DNA of 34,326 nt from Lachnospiraceae bacterium UBA7182 (lineage in GTDB: Bacteria > Bacillota > Clostridia > Lachnospirales > Lachnospiraceae), in contig DKVI01000116.1 of assembly GCA_002491115.1 (NCBI GenBank), forward strand, positions 1 through 34,326, in the 5' to 3' direction. Below, piece by piece: positions 23,083 to 30,969 of the stretch. The notes under the pieces were generated by a model that searched no databases, was not told the origin of the DNA, and worked only from the letters and a program-made list of their open reading frames with translations. Position 1 is the first letter of the stretch; each line of letters starts with the position of its first letter. Position numbers and translations under genes: made by a program.

Positions 23083-23814
23083 ATGGGAATTATAACGATT
23101 TTATGGGAAAAATGGAGAGAATTTATCAGGGACTTTTCCCGGATTACACTGGCCGCCATGACTGCGCCTCTTATGTATTTAATCGTCTTTGGATGGGGGA
23201 TACGCACAACCATGAACGGACAGCCGTATCTGTATTTCCTGATCCCGGGCGTGGTATCCTTAACGACCATGAACGGCAGTTTCAATGCCATCGCACAGAA
23301 CTTAAACGTCCAGCGCCTCTACGAGAAAGCTTTCGACCAGGTCATCATCTCACCGACGCCGCTGTGGCAGTTTATTGCAGGACAGATTATCGCAGGCGGA
23401 CTGCGGGGACTGTACGCCGCAGGCATCATCCTGCTTTTAGTGCTGCCCATCGGAACCGGGCTTGTCTTTAACGGTCTGTCGGTTCTGATCCTTTTCTTAA
23501 ACGGAGCCGTATTTTCCGCCATGGGGATCGTCGTATCCTTCCTGGCCAAAAATCATGCGGACGTGCCCCGTTTTTCCAATTATTTTATCATGCCCATGTC
23601 TTATCTGTGCAACACATTTTTCTCCACAGACAATATACCCCACGGCGTCCGCGAAGTGATCGCGGCGCTTCCGCTGTCCCAGACCAGCCGTATGATCCGC
23701 AGCATCTCCGCAGGAGAAGCCACGAACCTGATCGGAATCCCCATTCTGCTGGCCTATCTGACGGTGCTTACGGCCATCGGCCTGTATTTTGTCTACAAAA
23801 AGAAAAATCTGTAA
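23083..23814 (+). CDS. ABC-2 type exporter permease, DrrB-like
   Basis: This 243-residue membrane protein has about six hydrophobic segments in the ABC-2 permease pattern. It has an N-terminal amphipathic start (ILWEKWREFIRDFSRITLAAMTAPLMYLIVFGW) and a conserved late segment with FIMPMSYLCNTFFSTDNIPHGVREVIAALPLSQTSRMIR, typical of DrrB/NodJ-like permeases. The start ATG 23083 is chosen because GGGAG lies 7 bases upstream and the protein then opens with the family N-terminus; the frame is open further back inside the ATPase gene. A bidirectional terminator follows 9 bases after the stop codon. The exported compound is unknown. Confidence 0.88.
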   Translation: MGIITILWEKWREFIRDFSRITLAAMTAPLMYLIVFGWGIRTTMNGQPYLYFLIPGVVSLTTMNGSFNAIAQNLNVQRLYEKAFDQVIISPTPLWQFIAGQIIAGGLRGLYAAGIILLLVLPIGTGLVFNGLSVLILFLNGAVFSAMGIVVSFLAKNHADVPRFSNYFIMPMSYLCNTFFSTDNIPHGVREVIAALPLSQTSRMIRSISAGEATNLIGIPILLAYLTVLTAIGLYFVYKKKNL

Positions 23815-23823
23815 AACCGTTAA

Positions 23824-23861
23824 AAAGGCTGCCTGGACTTGTCACATGCCAGACAGCCTTT
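23824..23861. terminator. Bidirectional terminator between convergent operons
   Basis: AAAGGCTGCCTGG at 23824-23836 pairs with CCAGACAGCCTTT at 23849-23861 apart from one mismatch. A T run follows on the minus strand (for the SDR operon), and a T-rich stretch follows shortly after on the plus strand (for the exporter operon). It separates two convergent operons. Confidence 0.8.
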
Positions 23862-23870
23862 ATAGGCTTT

Positions 23871-24653
23871 TTATTTGATTGTATAACCGCCGTCAATGAG
23901 CAGATTGTGACCGGTAATCATAGCCGCTCCTTTACTGCAAAGGAACCCTATGACTGCCGAAATCTCTTCCGGCTCCGCGAACCGTTCGCCGGGTATCTCT
24001 TTCTTAAACGCGTCTCCCACCGGACCGTCCCACGCCTTGTGGCCCAAAGCAGTAAGGACAACGGTAGGCGCCACCGCATTCACGCGTATTCCGTATTTGC
24101 CCCATTCCATCGCCATTACTTTTGTCATGGCGATGATGCCGCCTTTTGCCGCGCAGTACGCCACATGCTTGTCAAGGGCGATCACGCCTGCCTGGGACGC
24201 AATGTTGACAATACTGCCGCTTACTTTATGATCAATCATATATTTTCCCACAGCCTGCGCCATGAAAAAGCTGGCTGAAAGATTAATGTCAATCGTGCGG
24301 TTCCAGTCCTTCTCGTCAATCAGTTCGGCACTCTCAAGGGCCACGATACCCGCACAGTTTACAAGGATATCCACCTGTCCGAAAGCCTTTACAGCCTCGT
24401 CAATCACAGACGCCCTGTAATCCGCGTCACATACGTTTCCTGCTACGCCGATGGCTTTTTCGCCGCCCATCTCTTTTGCGATATCGTTGACGCCCGGGTT
24501 CATATCAGCCAGTACCACGTTGACGCCCTGCTTCAGGAAATATTCCGCAGTCATATTGCCGATACCGGCCGCGCCGCCTGTGATAATTGCCGTTTTTCCC
24601 GTAAGACCATAATCCAGCGACATGATCTCTTCTTTAGAAAAATTTGGTAACAT
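23871..24653 (-). CDS. SDR polyol/sugar dehydrogenase, GolD/threitol-dehydrogenase-like
   Basis: This 260-residue protein is a classical short-chain dehydrogenase that oxidises an alcohol or polyol with NAD(P). The cofactor motif GGAAGIG is at about 26-32. An acidic residue after strand 2 (LADMN, about 48-52) favours NAD. NCAG is near 100, the catalytic Ser is in NIASQAG near 152, and YCAAK near 166-170 is the Tyr-Lys pair. The C-terminal stretch APTVVLTALGHKAWDGPVG and LLIDGGYTIK strongly resembles D-threitol/D-arabitol dehydrogenases (the GolD type), an identification from memory of the family. The start ATG 24651-24653 has GGGAGGG about 7 bases upstream. It is the last gene of the Rbs-type importer operon, 28 bases after the binding-protein gene, so the importer may bring in its substrate. 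Confidence 0.88.
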   Translation of the reverse strand: MLPNFSKEEIMSLDYGLTGKTAIITGGAAGIGNMTAEYFLKQGVNVVLADMNPGVNDIAKEMGGEKAIGVAGNVCDADYRASVIDEAVKAFGQVDILVNCAGIVALESAELIDEKDWNRTIDINLSASFFMAQAVGKYMIDHKVSGSIVNIASQAGVIALDKHVAYCAAKGGIIAMTKVMAMEWGKYGIRVNAVAPTVVLTALGHKAWDGPVGDAFKKEIPGERFAEPEEISAVIGFLCSKGAAMITGHNLLIDGGYTIK

Positions 24654-24681
24654 TGTTCATGCCCTCCCGGCTTATTTATTC

Positions 24682-25719
24682 TTAATATCTGTTTTCAAAT
24701 TCGGTTACATTCTCTTTTGTGATCATCTGGAACGGAATCCAGATCTCTTTTTCCACTTCTTCACCGTTCAGCACTTTTACGGCTGCGTCGATGGCGCCTG
24801 AAATCTGTCCTTCCGCATCCTGGAAGTCAGATGCGATCATTCTGTCCTCTTTTACTGCCGCTACCGCGTCGGTAATACCGTCGATACCGATACAGGGGAT
24901 ATCATATCCGCCGTCCTCGATCGCCTGGCGTGCGCCGAGAGCCATCTCATCATTCTCTGCCACTACAGCTTCGATGGAATCGCCATGGGTCGTCAGCCAT
25001 GTCTCCATAAGCGTCATAGCTTCTGAACGTGACCAGTTCGCCGTATCATAAGCAAGGATCTCAATGTTGGGATTATTCGCCAGAACATTGTTGATGCCTT
25101 CCCAGCGCTGAAGCTGTGCGGACTGTCCCATCGGTCCTTCAAGAACTACAATTTTAAAATCGTCTCTCTCCATATAATCAATCATAAACTGCATGATCTC
25201 TTCGCCTGCACCCACGTCCTGTGAGCCCACATAGGAGGTAAGTTTGTCCGTATTTACCATCGTGTTTACACCAAATACAGGAATACCGGCTTCTTCTGCC
25301 GCTTCCACGCAGGCAACGCATGCGTCTGCGTCCTGAGGATTCAGGATGATGGCGTCCACTCCGTCCGTAATCATCGTCTCAACCTGTCTTAACTGAGTAC
25401 TCGCGTCATTGTTTCCGTCATAAGATGTATAATTAATGCCGTTTTCCTGACAGTATTTCTTCGCATAATTATCCATCCTCATACAGAACTCTGTCTGCAA
25501 TGTGTAGTAGGTAGCGCCGATCGTATACCCTCCCTGATTTCCGCCGGCTGCGTTTTCTTCGCCGGCTGCGGCATCGCTGCTTTCGACGGCTTCACTGTTC
25601 CCGCTGCTTTCTGCCGGTGCCGGCTCTTCGCTGCTGCTGCCTCCGCCTCCGCATGCTGTCATTGACAATGCCATCACAGTTACCAAACCTGCCGCTACAA
25701 TTTTTTCCCACTTTTTCAT
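24682..25719 (-). CDS. Rbs-type sugar-binding lipoprotein
   Basis: This 345-residue lipoprotein is the periplasmic-binding-protein (type I, RbsB-like) subunit of a sugar/polyol importer. The signal peptide ends at about Cys23 (MTAC), with a Gly/Ser/Glu/Ala linker to about 62. The mature protein starts YTIGATYYTLQTEF and has the alternating two-lobe pattern: QLRQVETMITDGVDAIILNPQDADA, VVLEGPMGQSAQLQRWEG and VAENDEMALGARQAIEDGG, all hallmarks of RbsB relatives. The start ATG 25717-25719 has AAGGAG about 7 bases upstream. A small hairpin lies just upstream, after the permease gene. The ligand is unknown, but a polyol fits the SDR gene that follows. Confidence 0.92.
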   Translation of the reverse strand: MKKWEKIVAAGLVTVMALSMTACGGGGSSSEEPAPAESSGNSEAVESSDAAAGEENAAGGNQGGYTIGATYYTLQTEFCMRMDNYAKKYCQENGINYTSYDGNNDASTQLRQVETMITDGVDAIILNPQDADACVACVEAAEEAGIPVFGVNTMVNTDKLTSYVGSQDVGAGEEIMQFMIDYMERDDFKIVVLEGPMGQSAQLQRWEGINNVLANNPNIEILAYDTANWSRSEAMTLMETWLTTHGDSIEAVVAENDEMALGARQAIEDGGYDIPCIGIDGITDAVAAVKEDRMIASDFQDAEGQISGAIDAAVKVLNGEEVEKEIWIPFQMITKENVTEFENRY

Positions 25720-25755
25720 TTTTTGTCTCCTTTTCTACTTTTTATTTATTTACTA

Positions 25756-25776
25756 CAGACCGACTTTATCAGTCTG
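25756..25776 (-). repeat. Intercistronic stem-loop between permease and binding protein
   Basis: CAGACCGA and TCAGTCTG form an 8-bp stem with one G-U and a 5-base loop, starting at the permease stop codon and about 37 bases before the binding-protein start. Such hairpins often protect the message for the more abundant binding protein. No T run follows directly. Confidence 0.5.
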
Positions 25777-26749
25777 AGCTTAAGCTGTCTAACATAACGG
25801 CCAGGATCACTACGAAACCTTTGACCATCATCTGATAGTATGCCCCGACTCCCAGCATATCCAGTCCGTTTGTCAGACAGATCATAAGCATGATACCTAC
25901 AATCGTTCCCCAGAGCCTTCCTTTTCCTCCCGCAAGGCTCGTTCCGCCGATGACTACCATGGCTATGGCGTCCGTCTCATATCCTTCGCCTGTATTTGTA
26001 ACGCCGGAAGTAACACGAGCCGACGTAATCACTCCTGCAAGAGCCGAAAGCACACCCGACAGGACATATACGGACGCGATAATTCTCTTCGTATTGATAC
26101 CGGAAACCCGCGCCGCATTGGCATTGCCGCCTACGGCAAACACATATCTTCCATATCTGGTCTTATAAAGCAGCAGAAAACAGACTGCCAGGATAACCGC
26201 GAAAATAATGATCGGGATGGGAAGTACGCCGCCGACCATACCGCCGCCGATAAATTTGAAAGACTCCGTAAGCTTGGGAATGGGTTTTGCGTCCGTCAAA
26301 AGATAGGTCAGCGATTTTGCAATACTCATGGAGCCAAGCGTCCCTACAAAAGCAGGCACTTTTAAATATGCCACACAGACCCCGTTGAATATGCCGATCA
26401 CAAGTCCCATCGCCACTCCCACAAGCACAGCCACAATCGCAGGCTGCCCCATGCTTTCCTGAGCAAAATAAGCAGAATACATACCTGCGCAGCCCATGAC
26501 TGCACCCACAGAAAGGTCAATGCCGCCGGTCAGACAGACAAACGTCATACCCACTGCCAGCAAACCGTTGATTGATGCAAGCCTGAACATATTCCGCAGA
26601 TTGATAAAACTGACAAATCTTGGTTTGATAAGAGAAATGATGATCACCATAAGCACCAGCGCTATCAGTGAGCCGTATCTGGCAATAAAATTCTTGCGCC
26701 GCTGCGCCTTCATTGCCGCGCTTTCCTCCCCTGTTATCTCTTTCTTCAT
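25769..26749 (-). CDS. Rbs-type sugar permease
   Basis: This 326-residue permease is RbsC-like, with about eight to ten hydrophobic segments. FVCLTGGIDLSVGAVMGCAG in the first third and VIGGTSLAGGKGRLWGTIVG in the last third are family signatures. The start is set at ATG 26747-26749, because GAGGTG lies 6 bases upstream; an ATG six codons earlier has no ribosome binding site. A polar N-terminal tail precedes the first membrane segment. It forms the channel for the RbsA-like ATPase and RbsB-like binding protein on either side. Confidence 0.93.
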   Translation of the reverse strand: MKKEITGEESAAMKAQRRKNFIARYGSLIALVLMVIIISLIKPRFVSFINLRNMFRLASINGLLAVGMTFVCLTGGIDLSVGAVMGCAGMYSAYFAQESMGQPAIVAVLVGVAMGLVIGIFNGVCVAYLKVPAFVGTLGSMSIAKSLTYLLTDAKPIPKLTESFKFIGGGMVGGVLPIPIIIFAVILAVCFLLLYKTRYGRYVFAVGGNANAARVSGINTKRIIASVYVLSGVLSALAGVITSARVTSGVTNTGEGYETDAIAMVVIGGTSLAGGKGRLWGTIVGIMLMICLTNGLDMLGVGAYYQMMVKGFVVILAVMLDSLSSD

Positions 26750-26770
26750 CCTTTTCACCTCACTCATTTC

Positions 26771-28255
26771 TTACATATACCGCATCGCCATTGTCATAAT
26801 GGAATCCTGGCTGAATTCCTCCTGCCTGAGTTCCCCGCTGATCCGGTGATTGCTTAAGACAAGAATCCTGTCCGACATTCCCATAGCTTCCGGCATCTCT
26901 GAAGAGATCATGATGATCGCTTTTCCCTTTGCCACAAATTCATTCATCAGTTTATAGATCTCCGCTTTTGCTCCCACGTCAATGCCCCTTGTGGGTTCAT
27001 CAAAAATAATGATATCCGGTTCTTTTAACATCCATTTGGCCAGCACGACTTTTTGTTGGTTGCCGCCGGAGAGATTTTTGACCGCCAGTTTTGGACTGGC
27101 CATCTTAACCTTTAATTCCGAAAGAATCTGCTCCGTTCTGCTCTTTTCTTCCGCAGATTTGATGAACACTTTATTACTGAGTTCTTTCATGGAAGGCAGC
27201 GTCGTATTGTGGGCAATACTCATGGGAAGCACCAGTCCTTCGCCCTTTCTGTCCTCCGTAACATAAGCGATTCCGTGGCTGATCGCATCTGTGGGTTTGT
27301 TCAGCGAAACTTTTTCGCCTTTTATGTATATTTCGCCGCTTTCCGCCTTCGTAAGCCCGAACAAAGACTGCATGGTTTCCGTCCGTCCGGCTCCTACCAG
27401 CCCTACCAGCCCCAGTATCTCCCCTTTGCGCAGCGTAAAGCTGATATCTTCAAACTGGCCCTTTTTTGTGAGGCCTTTAAGCTCCAGAATCGGTTCTCCG
27501 ATCTGGGGTTCTCTCCTGGGATACTGTTCCGTAAGCTCCCGCCCTACCATGGCTTTTACCACCATATCGTTGGTGGCTTCCTGGGTATTCCAGGTCGCAA
27601 TACTCTCTCCGTCCCGAAGAATGGTAATCTTATCTGTGATTGTATATACCTCATCCATTTTATGGGAGATATATACGATCCCCGTCCCCCGTTCTTTCAG
27701 ATTACGGATAATCTCATAAAGATTGGCAACTTCCCTGTCAGTAATAGATGAGGTCGGCTCGTCCATAATCAGAATTCTGGCATTCTGGGACACCGCTTTT
27801 GCGATCTCCACCAGCTGTTGATCCGCCACTCTGAGCCTTCCCATCTTTGTTCGCGGGTCCAGGGTAATATGTAATGTCTCCAAAAGCTCCTCTGTCTGCT
27901 TATACATCCGGCGGTAATCTATCAGCCCGTATTTCACGGGCTCCCTGCCAAGGAATATATTTTCTGCCACTGACATTTCAACAATGGATGATAACTCCTG
28001 ATGGATCATCGCAATCCCCATCTTCTGCGCCACAGCCGGAGACTCAATCTCAACCTCCTGTCCGTCGATGGCGATCGTACCGCCGTCACGCCTGTGAATA
28101 CCGATCAGTATGTTCATCAGGGTTGATTTGCCGGCGCCGTTTTCTCCCATCAGCGCATGGACGGAACCTGCCTCCAGGGTAAAGTTCACTGCATGAAGGA
28201 CTTCATTCCCATAAAAGCTCTTTTGTATTCCTTTCATCTCCAATAACACGCCCAT
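26771..28255 (-). CDS. Rbs-type sugar importer ATPase (two nucleotide-binding domains)
   Basis: This 494-residue ATPase is an RbsA/MglA-like tandem protein. Domain 1 has Walker A GENGAGKST at 37-45, IHQEL, the RVADQQLVEIAKAV signature and Walker B ILIMDEPTSSI. Domain 2 has the usual degenerate Walker A GLVGAGRTET, an intact LSGGNQQKVVLAKW signature and IIIFDEPTRGIDVG. This asymmetry is normal for the family, so the protein should be active. The start is ATG 28253-28255, with GGGAGGTG ending about 8 bases upstream; a GTG three codons earlier overlaps that site. It is the first gene of the importer operon. The permease starts 21 bases after its stop codon. Confidence 0.94.
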   Translation of the reverse strand: MGVLLEMKGIQKSFYGNEVLHAVNFTLEAGSVHALMGENGAGKSTLMNILIGIHRRDGGTIAIDGQEVEIESPAVAQKMGIAMIHQELSSIVEMSVAENIFLGREPVKYGLIDYRRMYKQTEELLETLHITLDPRTKMGRLRVADQQLVEIAKAVSQNARILIMDEPTSSITDREVANLYEIIRNLKERGTGIVYISHKMDEVYTITDKITILRDGESIATWNTQEATNDMVVKAMVGRELTEQYPRREPQIGEPILELKGLTKKGQFEDISFTLRKGEILGLVGLVGAGRTETMQSLFGLTKAESGEIYIKGEKVSLNKPTDAISHGIAYVTEDRKGEGLVLPMSIAHNTTLPSMKELSNKVFIKSAEEKSRTEQILSELKVKMASPKLAVKNLSGGNQQKVVLAKWMLKEPDIIIFDEPTRGIDVGAKAEIYKLMNEFVAKGKAIIMISSEMPEAMGMSDRILVLSNHRISGELRQEEFSQDSIMTMAMRYM

Positions 28256-28286
28256 CTTCTTCACCTCCCACTTGTTTTGTCATAAT

Positions 28287-28315
28287 TACATATTAACATG
28301 ATAATTTTCTGACAA
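28287..28315 (-). promoter_or_regulatory. Candidate promoter of the Rbs-type importer operon
   Basis: On the minus strand TTGTCA (plus 28310-28315), a 17-base spacer and TATGTA (plus 28287-28292) form a modest promoter in an AT-rich stretch. A G/C-run block with several possible pairings (28319-28346) lies immediately upstream of the -35, where a regulator such as the nearby AraC-type response regulator could bind. Confidence 0.4.
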
Positions 28316-28375
28316 AAAGGGGGGTATCTTCCCCTGAATGGGGGGATTTTTACGATTTTTATATTTTTACAACAA

Positions 28376-28442
28376 AAAAACACCCTTTGCCCGTTATTTT
28401 TTCCTGCATTTCACAGATTTTAACAGAACCAATGGTGTTTTT
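28376..28442 (-). terminator. Long-loop terminator candidate after the degenerate ATPase gene
   Basis: On the minus strand, AAAAACACC just past the stop codon can pair with GGTGTTTTT about 50 bases later (plus arms 28376-28384 and 28434-28442), and the T run extends to seven. The stem is AT-rich and the loop large, so this is weak evidence for a terminator separating the sensor genes from the importer operon. Confidence 0.3.
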
Positions 28443-28444
28443 GT

Positions 28445-29923
28445 TTATTTTTTATCATTCTCTTTCTGTTCTTTTGTGCTTTTTACACGATCGCTCTCAC
28501 TGTCATTCAGCACGATCTTTTCAAATTCTTCTTTGCCAAAGATCATCCTGCTCTGGTTTTTCCCAAACAGCAGAATCCGGTCTGCGATGGCAGCCCCGTC
28601 CCGCATATCCAGTGTAATGATCACAACCGCAATTCCCGCCGCCAGATATTTCTGTAAAAACGAATTGGTCAACTGTCGTGTCTTAACATCCACATTCCGA
28701 TAAGGAAACATACAGAAAATAATCCGGGGATTTTGCAGCATGATTTTGTTATAAACCAGTTCATATTTTTCCCTGAGAGGCAGGTCTTTTACTCTGCCGC
28801 TGATGTCCCTTCCGGCAATTTCTCTGACGATGCTTTTGCGCTTGTTCCTGCTCCACCATAAGCTCCCGATCCTGTGGTCCAGATGCAGGCAGAGATTATC
28901 CTCATAGGACATCTGCGAAAACAGCATGGTTTCCGCCGGATTTTCCAGGATGATGGCTATATCTCTTTTGGCGTTTTTCTTCTTCCTGCCTTCCCACCAG
29001 ATCCGCCCTTTCTGCGGCTTCTCTCCGGAGAGCAGCGTCAGAAAATCATTCCAGTCCAGGTCGTTGTAATTATGGATCAGCAGGCACTCACCTTTTTCAA
29101 CGTCGAAAGACATGTTCTGTATACTGTTATGCCATACATTCTCGCAGCGGAATATCTTCTGTCCTTCCTCCCTTATGCCGGACTCGTTTTCTTTCAGCAG
29201 CTGGTAGGGGAAGAAGTAATGGTCTTCCAGATTTTCCCTGATCCTGTCATGCTCCAGGATCTTTATAATCCTTCCCCGCGACATCAAAGAAGCCCTGTCG
29301 CACAACTGAGCCAGCTCTTCTGTCCGCGTGCTGATATAAACAAAAGAAAGCCCTCTGTCTGCATAATAACGCACTACCCGTTCCAGTTTCTCCATCTCTT
29401 CTGGATGGAGGGACGACCCCACATCCCTTAGGATGACCACATCTGCTTTCCCCACGGCTGCTTTTATGATCTCAATCATATATTTTTCCAGGACAGTCAG
29501 CTCTTTTACCTTTTTCTTGATGCTGATATCCATACCCACTTCTCCAAACAATCTTTTTAACTGTTTTTGTATCAGCGCGTCATCAATGAAAAAGCCTTTA
29601 TATCCTTCTCTTATAAGGAAAACATTATCCGCCGCCGGAAGTCCCTGTATCAGGTTTTCGTCCTTCAGAATCGAATATACATTATTTTTGGTCCTTGGAC
29701 GCACCGCGTAAGTATTCACCAGCCGCTCGCGTATATAAATACGTCCGTACAGAAGCTGCCGGTTATTGCACATGCAGTCAATAAATTCATCCAGCCCATA
29801 GGAATCCAGCGGCACAAGCCCCATGACCTCTCCTTCAAAAAGCTGAAAATTAAAATTATTCAGAGTCTCTCTTCCCTGGCTGATACAGGTCACCCGCTCC
29901 ATCCGCAATACTTCCCGTCTCAC
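28445..29923 (-). CDS. Catalytically dead RbsA-like tandem ABC protein
   Basis: This 492-residue protein keeps the two-domain RbsA layout but has lost every ATPase motif in both halves. In half 1, the Walker A position reads VPLDSYGLDE (about 37-46), the signature position reads LTVLEKYMIEIIKAA (142-156), Walker B reads VVILRDVGSSL (162-172) with no DE pair, and the H-loop His is Thr199. In half 2, Walker A reads LIHNYNDLDWND, the signature reads LPLREKYELV (381-390), and Walker B reads RIIFCMFPYRNVDV (400-413). Flanking structural sequence is still recognisable. The frame is fully open and the start is a GTG (29921-29923) with AAGGAG 6 bases upstream, so it is not a decaying pseudogene. It lies 3 bases after the histidine kinase gene and upstream of an intact Rbs importer. 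A regulatory or adaptor role is likely. Confidence 0.85.
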   Translation of the reverse strand: MRREVLRMERVTCISQGRETLNNFNFQLFEGEVMGLVPLDSYGLDEFIDCMCNNRQLLYGRIYIRERLVNTYAVRPRTKNNVYSILKDENLIQGLPAADNVFLIREGYKGFFIDDALIQKQLKRLFGEVGMDISIKKKVKELTVLEKYMIEIIKAAVGKADVVILRDVGSSLHPEEMEKLERVVRYYADRGLSFVYISTRTEELAQLCDRASLMSRGRIIKILEHDRIRENLEDHYFFPYQLLKENESGIREEGQKIFRCENVWHNSIQNMSFDVEKGECLLIHNYNDLDWNDFLTLLSGEKPQKGRIWWEGRKKKNAKRDIAIILENPAETMLFSQMSYEDNLCLHLDHRIGSLWWSRNKRKSIVREIAGRDISGRVKDLPLREKYELVYNKIMLQNPRIIFCMFPYRNVDVKTRQLTNSFLQKYLAAGIAVVIITLDMRDGAAIADRILLFGKNQSRMIFGKEEFEKIVLNDSESDRVKSTKEQKENDKK

Positions 29924-29926
29924 CTC

Positions 29927-30958
29927 TTACTCCTTTACACGTTTCAGTTGTCTTTCGCTGGTAATTAACGGCAGTGAAATCACTGTATCCGTCCCCACAT
30001 TCGGCGTGCTGTAAACCGTCATGCCGTATTCTTCGCCAAACAGCAGATGAATCCGGTTATTCACATTCATGATTGCGATTCCGCCTTTATCCTTTGACAA
30101 CTGGATACTTTCAAATACCGGCTGATTTAACTGATGGTTCAGTCTTTCCAGAACTTCCGGCTGCATTCCTACCCCGTCGTCGCTGATCTCAATCAGCAGC
30201 CTTTTTTCCGTACATTTTAAAACAATACGGATTGTACCGTTTCCTAATTTCCGTTCAATGCCATGAATGATACTGTTTTCTACCACCGGCTGTATCGTCA
30301 GTTTAGGAACAAGGCATCTTAAAAGAATCTCGTCTTCCTCATCATATTCAATCTCCAGATTCACCCTGTCTTCAAATCTGTATTTCTGTATCCGAAAATA
30401 CACCTTTGCATTCTCAAGTTCTTCTTCTAACGCCACCATATTTTCCACCTTACTGATGGTATAACGAAAAAAGGTAGCCAACGCTTCCGTCATCTCCGCA
30501 ACCGTATCATTCCCCTTGAGCATTGCCTCGCTCCGGATACTGTCCAGCGTATTATACAGAAAATGCGGATTAATCTGGTTCTGCAAAGCCAGATACTGCG
30601 CCTGCCTTTTATTGGCTTTCAAAAGCTGGTCTGATTCTGTCAGGCGAATCAGAATCTTCGTAAGCGCCTCCATCCCCGGCGACAGCATACAGCTTTCTTC
30701 CTTGAGGCCTGTACTGGTGTATCCCATTAAGAACAGGTTCAGGTTCTTATCCGCTCTCTGATAGGGCCTGTATACGGCAAAAAAGAAAACACAGAGAAAG
30801 GCTGCAAACATGACAGTGGTCACACCCGCAGTCACCATAAATTCTCCCGTTCTGACCACAAGAATCCAACTGCTGACAATGTCAAACAGCCAGAAGAGAA
30901 AAATCCCCATATAAAACACCTGCAGCCTGTAGCTTAGATAACGCCATTTCTTCTCCAT
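29927..30958 (-). CDS. YesM/LytS-type sensor histidine kinase without sensor domain
   Basis: This 343-residue membrane kinase phosphorylates its partner response regulator. Two membrane segments at about 12-34 and 42-62 are joined by only a few outside residues. The kinase domain begins near 115. The phospho-accepting His132 is in NQINPHFLYNTLDSI, the N-box is VENSIIHGIERK, the G1 box is DDGVGM, and GGIAIMNVNNRIHLLFG completes the ATP-binding fold of the His_kinase (PF06580) class. Typical YesM kinases have a large extracellular dCache region and this one has none. The start ATG 30956-30958 has GGAAGGG about 5 bases upstream. The gene is 11 bases after the response regulator and 3 bases before the dead ABC protein. 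Confidence 0.92.
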   Translation of the reverse strand: MEKKWRYLSYRLQVFYMGIFLFWLFDIVSSWILVVRTGEFMVTAGVTTVMFAAFLCVFFFAVYRPYQRADKNLNLFLMGYTSTGLKEESCMLSPGMEALTKILIRLTESDQLLKANKRQAQYLALQNQINPHFLYNTLDSIRSEAMLKGNDTVAEMTEALATFFRYTISKVENMVALEEELENAKVYFRIQKYRFEDRVNLEIEYDEEDEILLRCLVPKLTIQPVVENSIIHGIERKLGNGTIRIVLKCTEKRLLIEISDDGVGMQPEVLERLNHQLNQPVFESIQLSKDKGGIAIMNVNNRIHLLFGEEYGMTVYSTPNVGTDTVISLPLITSERQLKRVKE

Positions 30959-30969
30959 CGCGTCCCTTC

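Noticed and set aside
28445..29923. Reading the degenerate ABC gene as a decaying pseudogene
   Set aside because: The frame is uninterrupted over 492 codons, the start site is strong, and changes are concentrated at catalytic motifs rather than spread as stops or frameshifts.
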